Assembly (NCBI GenBank): GCA_949286645.1
Contig: CASEDN010000150.1
Coordinates: 1 to 8,933, forward strand
DNA from: an uncultured bacterium
GTDB lineage: Bacteria; Bacillota_I; Bacilli_A; RF39; UBA660
DNA: 8,933 nucleotides
Direction of reading: 5' to 3'
Part shown: piece by piece, positions 1-5,008 of the stretch
How positions within the stretch are numbered: the stretch's first letter is position 1
Layout: each line of letters begins with the position of its first letter
Position numbers and translations under genes: made by a program
The notes under the pieces: generated by a model
What the model was told of the DNA's origin: nothing
Database searches by the model: none
What the model saw: the letters and a program-made list of their open reading frames with translations, nothing else

Positions 1-1556
1 ATAGAGATTTATTTGAAAATGATACTCCTAAATCTACTTATGATGTTAAGAAGTGTTTTGTTCTATTAAATAAACTAGGTATAAAATTAAATAACTGCAA
101 CTATGATGCCATGATTGCATCATATCTATTAGACTATAAAATGAATGATGATATTACTACTTTAATGAATGATTTAAATGTAGAGATTGAGTCCTTTGAA
201 GATACTTATGGAACACTTAAGAGAAGAAAGAAAGTAGAACTTGATGAGACAATTAAACAGTGTAACTTAAAGAGTAGTTTTATCTATAATACAAAGAGTG
301 ATTTTCTACTTAAAATTGATGAATATGGAGAGACTAAATTATTTAGTGAAATAGAGATGCCTTTAGCATATGTCCTTATCGATATGGAACTTACTGGTAT
401 TAGAGTAGATAAAGATTATTTATTAAAACTAAAAGATGAGTTAGAAGTCAAGATAAAAGACATGGAAGAAGATATATATAAAGATGCTGGATGTGAGTTT
501 AATATAAGTTCTCCTAAACAGTTAGGTGAAATCTTATTTATAAAGTTAGAACTACCTTATCCAAAAAAGAGAAAAAAAGATGAGACTAGTTACTCTACTA
601 GTAGAGATATTTTAGATAAAGTAAGTCCATATCATCCTATAGTAAATAAAGTATTAGAATATAGAATGCTTACTAAGTTATATGCTAACTATGTTGTTGG
701 ACTTTTAGATAAGATAAAAGAAGATGGTAAGGTTCATACAATCTTTAATCAATGTTTAACTAGAACAGGTAGATTATCATCAACCGAGCCTAATTTACAA
801 AATATTCCTATTAGAAGTGATTATTCAAGATTAATTAGAAAAGCATTTATACCTGAAGATAACTCTATTATTATGAGTTCTGATTATTCACAAATAGAAC
901 TTAGAGTCTTTGCTTCTCTTTCTAAAGCGACTAACTTAATCCAAGCTTTTGTAGAAGATAAAGATATTCATTCTAAGACTGCTAGTGATATCTTTAAAGT
1001 TGATATCAAAGATGTAGATAAATCTATGAGAAGGACTGCAAAAGCCGTTAATTTTGGAATTCTTTATGGTATTAGTAGTTTTGGTCTATCAGAAGATTTA
1101 AAAATAGATGTAGGTAGTGCTAAGAAGTTTATGGATAACTATTTAGAGACTTATCCAGGTATTAGTGAATATATGGATAAAGAGAAAAGGGAAGCTTATA
1201 AAAATGGTTATGTTACTACTATTATGAATAGAAGAAGAGTTATTGATGAATTAAAGAGTAGTAACTATATGGTTAGAAGTGGGGGAGAAAGAATGGCTCT
1301 TAATACTCCAATTCAAGGAAGCGCAGCCGATATTCTAAAAAAAGCGATGGTAGACTTATATAGTGAGATGACTAAAAGAAATTTAAAGAGTAAAATACTT
1401 ATTCAAGTACACGATGAACTTGTTTTAAATGTTTATAAAGATGAGTTAAATGAAGTTAAAGAGTTAGTAAGAGATAAGATGGAAATCGTTATTAAGTTAG
1501 ATGTTCCTTTAAAAGTAGATATTGAAACAGGTAATGATTGGTATGAAGCTAAGTAG
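1..1556 (+). CDS. polA: DNA polymerase I, C-terminal part (5' end outside window)
   Basis: The reading frame is open from base 3 with no start, so the gene begins before the window; about 517 C-terminal residues of a protein usually 850-930 long are present. PolA fills gaps and replaces RNA primers. Visible in order: the end of the 3'-5' exonuclease-like domain (DAMIASYLLD, matching DTMLASYLL of relatives), the FSEIEMPL junction, TRTGRLSSTEPNLQNIP, polymerase motif A (DYSQIELR), the O-helix motif B (RRTAKAVNFGILYG), NTPIQGSAAD, and motif C (VHDEL). The polymerase site is therefore complete. The region equivalent to E. coli exonuclease motif III (YxxxD) reads YNTKS, so the acidic residue is missing; loss of proofreading is common in Bacilli PolA, and I infer it here. 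The 5' nuclease domain cannot be judged. The gene ends in TAG and mutM follows after 14 bases, an operon arrangement common in Firmicutes. Confidence 0.97.
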   Translation, partial: RDLFENDTPKSTYDVKKCFVLLNKLGIKLNNCNYDAMIASYLLDYKMNDDITTLMNDLNVEIESFEDTYGTLKRRKKVELDETIKQCNLKSSFIYNTKSDFLLKIDEYGETKLFSEIEMPLAYVLIDMELTGIRVDKDYLLKLKDELEVKIKDMEEDIYKDAGCEFNISSPKQLGEILFIKLELPYPKKRKKDETSYSTSRDILDKVSPYHPIVNKVLEYRMLTKLYANYVVGLLDKIKEDGKVHTIFNQCLTRTGRLSSTEPNLQNIPIRSDYSRLIRKAFIPEDNSIIMSSDYSQIELRVFASLSKATNLIQAFVEDKDIHSKTASDIFKVDIKDVDKSMRRTAKAVNFGILYGISSFGLSEDLKIDVGSAKKFMDNYLETYPGISEYMDKEKREAYKNGYVTTIMNRRRVIDELKSSNYMVRSGGERMALNTPIQGSAADILKKAMVDLYSEMTKRNLKSKILIQVHDELVLNVYKDELNEVKELVRDKMEIVIKLDVPLKVDIETGNDWYEAK

Positions 1557-1570
1557 TAAGGAGTGATAAT

Positions 1571-2389
1571 ATGCCTGAAAAACCAGAAGTAATTACAGTG
1601 AGTAAGACACTAGAAAAGATTATTATAGGTAAAACTATTAAGAAAGTAGATGTATACTGGGACAATATAATTATAGGTGATAAAGATGAATTTAAAAAAA
1701 GTTTAGTTGGCGAGAGGATAGAATCTATTACTACAAGAGGTAAATGGATAGTTATCTTTCTTACAACTAAAGCTTTAATATGTCATTTAAGGATGGAAGG
1801 AAAGTTCTTCTTTAGAGATCCCAGTATACCTAAAGAAAAGCATGAACATGTTATTATTACTTTTATTGATAATACTGATATGAGATTTAATGATGTTAGA
1901 AAGTTTGGAAAAATGGCATGTCTTCCTAAAGAAGAAGTTTATAATTTAAAGCCTTTAAGCGATTTAGGATTAGAGTACTATGATAAGAGCCTAACACCTA
2001 GTTATTTATTAGAGGCTTTAAGAAAAAAGAAATTACCTATTAAAACAGCTTTACTTGACCAATCAATTATTACTGGTATTGGTAATATTTATGATGATGA
2101 AATACTATTTGCAAGTCATATTAACCCTTTAAGAAAAGCGGATAGTATTAATATAGATGAAGCGGATGCTATCATTAAAAATACAAAAATAATATTAGAT
2201 AAAGCTGTTACTATGGGTGGTACTACTATTAAGAGCTTTACATCAGCAGAAGGTGTACATGGCTTATTTCAAAATGAATTATCTGTTCATGGTAAGAAAG
2301 ATGGTACTTGTCCTAATTGTGGAGAGAAACTTATTGTTACTAAAGTAGGCGGAAGAGGAACTTACTATTGTCCTAAATGTCAAAAATAA
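1571..2389 (+). CDS. mutM: Formamidopyrimidine-DNA glycosylase (Fpg/MutM)
   Basis: Bifunctional glycosylase/AP lyase that removes 8-oxoguanine and formamidopyrimidines from DNA. It has 272 residues, the normal length. The N-terminal catalytic Pro2 and Glu3 are present after Met removal (MPEKPEV; position 4 is Lys rather than the usual Leu). Lys58 (RGKW), the lesion-flipping residues Met75 (HLRMEG), Arg110 and Phe112 (VRKFGK), and the H2TH region with Asn172 (TGIGNIYDDE) are all visible. A C-terminal zinc finger has the spacing C-x2-C-x16-C-x2-C (Cys247, 250, 267, 270) with the conserved Arg262. The start ATG has an AAGGAG site overlapping the end of the polA intergenic spacer. coaE, which often follows mutM in Firmicutes, is absent; an RNA/toxin locus comes next. 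All active-site residues are present, so activity is expected. Confidence 0.97.
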   Translation: MPEKPEVITVSKTLEKIIIGKTIKKVDVYWDNIIIGDKDEFKKSLVGERIESITTRGKWIVIFLTTKALICHLRMEGKFFFRDPSIPKEKHEHVIITFIDNTDMRFNDVRKFGKMACLPKEEVYNLKPLSDLGLEYYDKSLTPSYLLEALRKKKLPIKTALLDQSIITGIGNIYDDEILFASHINPLRKADSINIDEADAIIKNTKIILDKAVTMGGTTIKSFTSAEGVHGLFQNELSVHGKKDGTCPNCGEKLIVTKVGGRGTYYCPKCQK

Positions 2390-2393
2390 TTTT

Positions 2394-2422
2394 TTGATAA
2401 AAGTCAATATTTATGATACTAT
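2394..2422 (+). promoter_or_regulatory. Sigma-A promoter of the antisense RNA
   Basis: TTGATA (2394-2399), a 17-base spacer, then TACTAT (2417-2422). It lies five bases after the mutM stop and points to the right. The expected transcription start is near 2429. There is no open reading frame of note downstream before a terminator at about 2550, which suggests a dedicated non-coding RNA promoter. The -10 region is inside an 11-base box (TATGATACTAT) found again in inverted orientation at the toxin promoter. Confidence 0.75.
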
Positions 2423-2450
2423 GAATATGTAAAAGAAATTTACATAAACT

Positions 2451-2488
2451 AAAAAAGAGAGAGCATTTAACGTGCTTGTGTTAAGTGC
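2451..2488 (-). terminator. Likely distal terminator of the toxin mRNA
   Basis: Read on the minus strand, GCACTTAAC and GTTAAATGC (2488-2480 with 2471-2463) form a hairpin with a seven- to eight-base loop. It is followed by TCTCTC and then six T (2456-2451). The stem can be extended imperfectly into the TCTC tract by GAAGA on the other side. Ending here would give a toxin mRNA of about 270 nt. The same bases form hairpin 1 of the antisense RNA. Confidence 0.5.
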
Positions 2489-2508
2489 TTCTTCTGTAAA
2501 AAGGTTGG

Positions 2509-2550
2509 GCACCTAATTAAACATGTTGTTTAGTTAAGTGCTTTCTTTTT
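2509..2550 (+). terminator. Intrinsic terminator of the antisense RNA
   Basis: Stem 2509-2522 with 2528-2541 (13 of 14 positions paired, including one G-U; loop of 5), followed directly by TTTCTTTTT. On the opposite strand the same hairpin is followed, six bases later, by TTTTT (2498-2502), so it may also act as a weaker early terminator for the toxin transcript. It may also end readthrough from mutM. Confidence 0.8.
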
Positions 2551-2560
2551 GTTTTATGTC

Positions 2561-2653
2561 TTATATTAATATAATGATAACTACAAAAAGTAATACAATA
2601 AGTAAAATTATTATAAATAATAATGTTGAAACTAAAAAGTCTTTTTTACTCAT
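2561..2653 (-). CDS. Candidate type I toxin: 30-residue hydrophobic membrane peptide
   Basis: The ORF starts with ATG (2653-2651) and ends with TAA (2563-2561). The peptide begins MSKKD, followed by one uninterrupted hydrophobic stretch of about 25 residues made of Leu, Ile, Val and Phe with a single Ser-Thr pair, and ends in ILI with no polar tail. This gives one membrane helix with a positive N-terminus, the general design of small membrane toxins such as Ibs, TxpA and BsrG, but I recognise no exact family. A weak ribosome site (AGTGA, eight bases upstream) and an in-frame stop (TGA) just before the ATG fix the start. A sigma-A promoter lies 73 bases upstream of the start codon, and an antisense RNA covers the 3' UTR. 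T-rich DNA easily yields hydrophobic codons by chance, so the peptide alone would be weak evidence; the matching promoter, terminator and antisense RNA are what support it. It could instead be a harmless small membrane protein. Confidence 0.62.
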   Translation of the reverse strand: MSKKDFLVSTLLFIIILLIVLLFVVIIILI

Positions 2654-2704
2654 AGTATGTCACTGCTTAATTCCAAATAAAAATACTCGGAGATAACACT
2701 CAAC

Positions 2705-2719
2705 CATTAAATGTTCTCT
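2705..2719 (-). other. Toxin mRNA leader element able to pair with its own 3' UTR
   Basis: The expected first bases of the toxin mRNA, AGAGAACATTTAATG (2719-2705, minus strand), can pair with its 3' UTR at 2472-2458 (minus strand, CGTTAAATGCTCTCT): 14 of 15 positions pair, one of them G-U, with one A-C mismatch. Equivalently, the antisense RNA at 2458-2472 carries a near copy (13 of 15 identical) of this leader. A 5'-3' long-distance interaction that locks the full-length message is a known feature of Hok, AapA1 and related type I toxin mRNAs. That it works so here is inferred. Confidence 0.5.
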
Positions 2720-2725
2720 ATATAA

Positions 2726-2754
2726 ATAGTATCATATTAATTTCTCTATAGCAA
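2726..2754 (-). promoter_or_regulatory. Sigma-A promoter of the toxin gene
   Basis: Minus strand: TTGCTA (2754-2749), a 17-base spacer, TACTAT (2731-2726). The expected start is near 2719, giving a leader of about 66 nt before the toxin ATG. The -10 box lies in TATGATACTAT (2736-2726), identical to the antisense promoter box at 2412-2422. The -35 element sits within a perfect palindrome (2739-2762). Confidence 0.65.
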
Positions 2755-2762
2755 GAGAAATT
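2739..2762. promoter_or_regulatory. Perfect 9-bp palindrome over the toxin -35 region
   Basis: AATTTCTCT (2739-2747), a six-base centre atagca, and AGAGAAATT (2754-2762) form a perfect inverted repeat that covers the toxin -35 element and part of its spacer. No T-tract follows on either strand that would make it a clear terminator, so an operator for a dimeric regulator is more likely. The regulator is unknown. Confidence 0.45.
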
Positions 2763-2774
2763 GTAATAAATTAG

Positions 2775-2798
2775 TTACGAGTTTGCGAATTTTCGTAA
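2775..2798. promoter_or_regulatory. Inverted repeat upstream of the pyk promoter
   Basis: TTACGA (2775-2780) and TCGTAA (2793-2798) are exact inverted copies with a 12-base gap, ending 21 bases before the likely pyk -35 position. It could be a regulator site for glycolytic control. It does not match CcpA, CggR or Rex sites that I know, and a short chance repeat is possible. Confidence 0.3.
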
Positions 2799-2819
2799 TA
2801 TGTTTTAAGCAAAATACTC

Positions 2820-2848
2820 TTTTAATTTTAATAAAACTATGCTATAAT
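2820..2848 (+). promoter_or_regulatory. Promoter of pyk (extended -10)
   Basis: TGCTATAAT (2840-2848) is an extended -10 with a perfect TATAAT. The -35 position (TTTTAA, 2820-2825, 17-base spacer) is poor, as is often seen with extended -10 promoters. The start would be near 2855, and an AGAAGGAG ribosome site follows before the pyk ATG. Confidence 0.75.
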
Positions 2849-2881
2849 TATATAGCTTGATTAGAAGGAGTGAAGTAAATA

Positions 2882-4291
2882 ATGAAAAAGACAAAGATTG
2901 TTTGTAGTATAGGTCCTGCTAGTAATCAACCTGATGTAATGGAAAAAATGGTATTAGCAGGAATGAATGTAGCAAGAATTAACTTTTCTCATGCTACTAT
3001 AGAAGAAAGGGAACAAGCATGTTCATCAGTTCGTGAAGTAAGAAAAAGAACTGGTATGAATATTGCTATTCTTTGGGATACTAAAGGTCCTGAGTTTAGA
3101 TGTGGAATTATGGAAAATGATTCTATTGAACTTGTTCCAGCTGAAACTATCGATATAGTTAAAGAGACTGTTACAGGTACTAAAGAAAGATTTTCTGTTA
3201 ATCATCCTAGTGCTATTGATTCTCTTAATGTTGGTGATATTATCTTATTAGAGAATGCTAAGATGAAACTTGAAGTTATCGCTAAATATGAAGATAGAGT
3301 TACATGTAAGATTATTGATGGTGGAGTATTAGGAAACCGTAAGAGTATGAGTGTTCCTGGTATTAAACTTGATATTCCATATGTTAGTGATGTAGATCGT
3401 GAAGATATTATCTATGCTTGTGAACATGGAGGAGAATTCCTTGCGCTATCTTTTGTTTCTACTAAAGAAGATGTATTAGAAGTTAAAGAAATCTTAAAAG
3501 AACATAATAGAGAAGACTTACAAATTATTTGTAAGATTGAGAGTGCTTTAGGTATTGAAAACTTAGAAGATATCTTAAGTGTTAGTGATGGTGTTATGGT
3601 AGCACGTGGTGACCTTGGTACAGAAGTACCTAGTGAAATGGTTCCAATCTATCAAAAACAAATGATTAATACTTGTAGAAGACTTGGAAAAATATCTATT
3701 GTTGCTACTGAAATGCTTGAGACAATGATGGATAATATTCGTCCAAAAAGAGCAGAAACTAGTGATATTGCTAATGCAGTATTAGATGGTACAGATGCTG
3801 TTATGTTAAGTGGTGAAACTACTGTAGGAAAGCATCCAATAGAAACAGTTGCTGCTATGGCTCATATTTGTGAAACTACTGAAAAATATGCAAGTTTCGA
3901 TTATGCATTCGATATTGAAAGCCTAGACAACATCACTAAATCTATTGCTTCTAACGTTGTAATTAGTACAGATGCACTCAAAGCTAAATTAATCTGTGCT
4001 GCTACTATTAGTGGTAGAACTGCAAGAGTAATTAGTAATTTAAAACCAGATGCTCCAATACTTGCTCTATGTACTGATGAGAAAACTGGTCGTCGTCTTG
4101 CACTAAACTGGGGTGTTTATGCTGGAACATTACCTTTCTTAGATACAACTGATGAAGTATTAACGCAAAGTGTTGAAAAAGCTAAAGAGTTTATGGAACT
4201 TAATGAAGGAGATTTAATTGTAATTACTGGAGGTTTCCCTAATACAGAAACTAAGAGAATTACTAACTTAATGAAGATTGAAGAAATATAA
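2882..4291 (+). CDS. pyk: Pyruvate kinase
   Basis: Cytoplasmic last step of glycolysis: phosphoenolpyruvate + ADP to pyruvate + ATP. It has 469 residues, the compact form without the extra C-terminal PEP-utiliser-like domain of Bacillus and Geobacillus enzymes (about 585). Visible: MKKTKIVCSIGPAS at the N-terminus; Arg32, Asn34 and Ser36 (ARINFSH) for phosphate binding; DTKGPEFR with Glu71, the residue typical of K+-dependent enzymes; a B domain at about 70-165; the catalytic Lys218 and metal ligands Glu220 and Asp244 in CKIE...MVARGDLG; and RPKRAETSDIANAVLDGTDAVMLSGET. The C domain occupies roughly 345-469. The start follows AGAAGGAG by about ten bases. It is monocistronic, with its own promoter and a hairpin terminator beginning at its stop codon, and it does not sit with pfkA as in many Bacilli. 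Confidence 0.97.
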   Translation: MKKTKIVCSIGPASNQPDVMEKMVLAGMNVARINFSHATIEEREQACSSVREVRKRTGMNIAILWDTKGPEFRCGIMENDSIELVPAETIDIVKETVTGTKERFSVNHPSAIDSLNVGDIILLENAKMKLEVIAKYEDRVTCKIIDGGVLGNRKSMSVPGIKLDIPYVSDVDREDIIYACEHGGEFLALSFVSTKEDVLEVKEILKEHNREDLQIICKIESALGIENLEDILSVSDGVMVARGDLGTEVPSEMVPIYQKQMINTCRRLGKISIVATEMLETMMDNIRPKRAETSDIANAVLDGTDAVMLSGETTVGKHPIETVAAMAHICETTEKYASFDYAFDIESLDNITKSIASNVVISTDALKAKLICAATISGRTARVISNLKPDAPILALCTDEKTGRRLALNWGVYAGTLPFLDTTDEVLTQSVEKAKEFMELNEGDLIVITGGFPNTETKRITNLMKIEEI

Positions 4292-4320
4292 AAATAAGCA
4301 GGGATTTCCTTGCTTATTTT
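4291..4320. terminator. Bidirectional terminator between pyk and gmk
   Basis: AAAATAAGCAGGG (4291-4303) pairs with CCTTGCTTATTTT (4308-4320) over 13 positions with one G-U and a four-base loop. The A and T flanks give a U-tract in both directions. The last base of the pyk stop codon and the whole gmk stop codon (4316-4314) lie inside the stem, so the two convergent genes are only about 22 bases apart. Confidence 0.88.
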
Positions 4321-5003
4321 ATTTCTATTTTAGAATTATCAAAGTCTTTAACATCATCAAGTAATGCTTCATGGATTTTTTCTTCTTTACTGTCTAGATA
4401 AACTTCTTCGATTCTATCAACTCTACACTTTTCAGCTTCTAGTATAGCATCAACCTTTTTAACAGCTTTATCTAAATCATCATTAACAACTACATAGTTA
4501 TATTTAGGTATTTCATTTATCTCTTCATAAGCTCTTTTAAACCTTTTTTCTATTTTTTCTAAACTATCAGTATTTCTATTAATAAGACGTCTTTTTAATT
4601 CATTCATAGTAGGTGGCATTATAAAGATAAAGACAGTTTCATCTAACTTTTCTTTAATCTTTAAAGCTCCTTGAATCTCTATTTCAAGAATTATATCTTC
4701 ACCATTATCTAAATGTTCTTTAATATATTTCTTAGGAGTACCATAATAATTACCAGAGTATTCAGCATATTCTAATAATTCATCATTTTTAATATCTTCT
4801 TCAAACTCTTCTCTAGACAAGAAATAATAGTTAATACCATCTTTTTCTTCACCTCTTGGTTCTCTACTAGTACAGGAAATAGAAACCCAAGTATTCTTTC
4901 TTATCTTTAATAATTCATTAATAATACTATTCTTACCACAACCAGAAGGCCCTGAAATAACTATTAAAAGCCCTTGCTTCTTTGTTTTAACCATATTATC
5001 CAT
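4314..5003 (-). CDS. gmk: Guanylate kinase
   Basis: Converts GMP + ATP to GDP + ADP in the cytoplasm. Starting at the ATG at 5003 it has 229 residues, about 25 more than the usual 200-210; the extra residues are a charged C-terminal tail (after about residue 205). Visible: the P-loop GPSGCGKN (18-25), with Asn25 where Gly or Ser is usual; the GMP-binding stretch TSREPRGEEKDGINYYF; YSGNYYGTPK; EIEIQGA (108-113, DIDVQGA in relatives); FIMPPTMNELKRRL and the lid arginines (RLINR, RFKRAYEE). A GTG at 5012 in the same frame overlaps the tmcAL stop, but AAGGGAG lies eight bases from the ATG at 5003, which I prefer. It is the second gene of a two-gene operon after tmcAL. Confidence 0.95.
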   Translation of the reverse strand: MDNMVKTKKQGLLIVISGPSGCGKNSIINELLKIRKNTWVSISCTSREPRGEEKDGINYYFLSREEFEEDIKNDELLEYAEYSGNYYGTPKKYIKEHLDNGEDIILEIEIQGALKIKEKLDETVFIFIMPPTMNELKRRLINRNTDSLEKIEKRFKRAYEEINEIPKYNYVVVNDDLDKAVKKVDAILEAEKCRVDRIEEVYLDSKEEKIHEALLDDVKDFDNSKIEIK

Positions 5004-5008
5004 AACAA

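Larger units (their letters stand above)
2429..2550 (+). ncRNA. Candidate type I antitoxin (antisense) RNA, about 120 nt
   Basis: Bounded by a consensus-like promoter (2394-2422) and an intrinsic terminator (2509-2550). Three hairpins are predicted: a 5' hairpin TGTAAA/TTTACA (2428-2433 with 2439-2444); hairpin 1 GCATTTAAC/GTTAAGTGC (2463-2471 with 2480-2488, one G-U); and hairpin 2, 14 positions per arm with one mismatch (2509-2522 with 2528-2541, loop ATGTT). The string GTTAAGTGC occurs in both 3' arms (2480-2488 and 2533-2541), so the 5' arm of hairpin 1 could pair with either. The RNA runs opposite to the 3' UTR expected for the small hydrophobic peptide gene at 2561-2653 and would be complementary to about 100 nt of it, the arrangement known for TxpA/RatA and BsrG/SR4 in Bacillus. 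It does not resemble SRP RNA, 6S RNA, a T-box or a riboswitch that I know. Its role as antitoxin is inferred from position and complementarity. Confidence 0.65.
2412..2736. repeat. Inverted 11-base repeat framing the toxin-antitoxin locus
   Basis: TATGATACTAT at 2412-2422 (plus) and at 2736-2726 (minus) are identical and each contains the -10 box of an opposing promoter. A second, downstream block is also repeated in the same relative orientation: AGAGA-x-CATTTAA-y-G at 2458-2472 (plus) and 2719-2705 (minus). Together they suggest that one promoter-plus-leader unit arose as an inverted copy of the other. Confidence 0.7.

Noticed and set aside
2429..2550. SRP RNA, 6S RNA, T-box or a known riboswitch
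   Set aside because: No SRP tetraloop/GGAAG region, no long 6S-like bulged helix, no T-box GGTGG sequence, and the RNA ends in a terminator facing away from any plus-strand gene close by.
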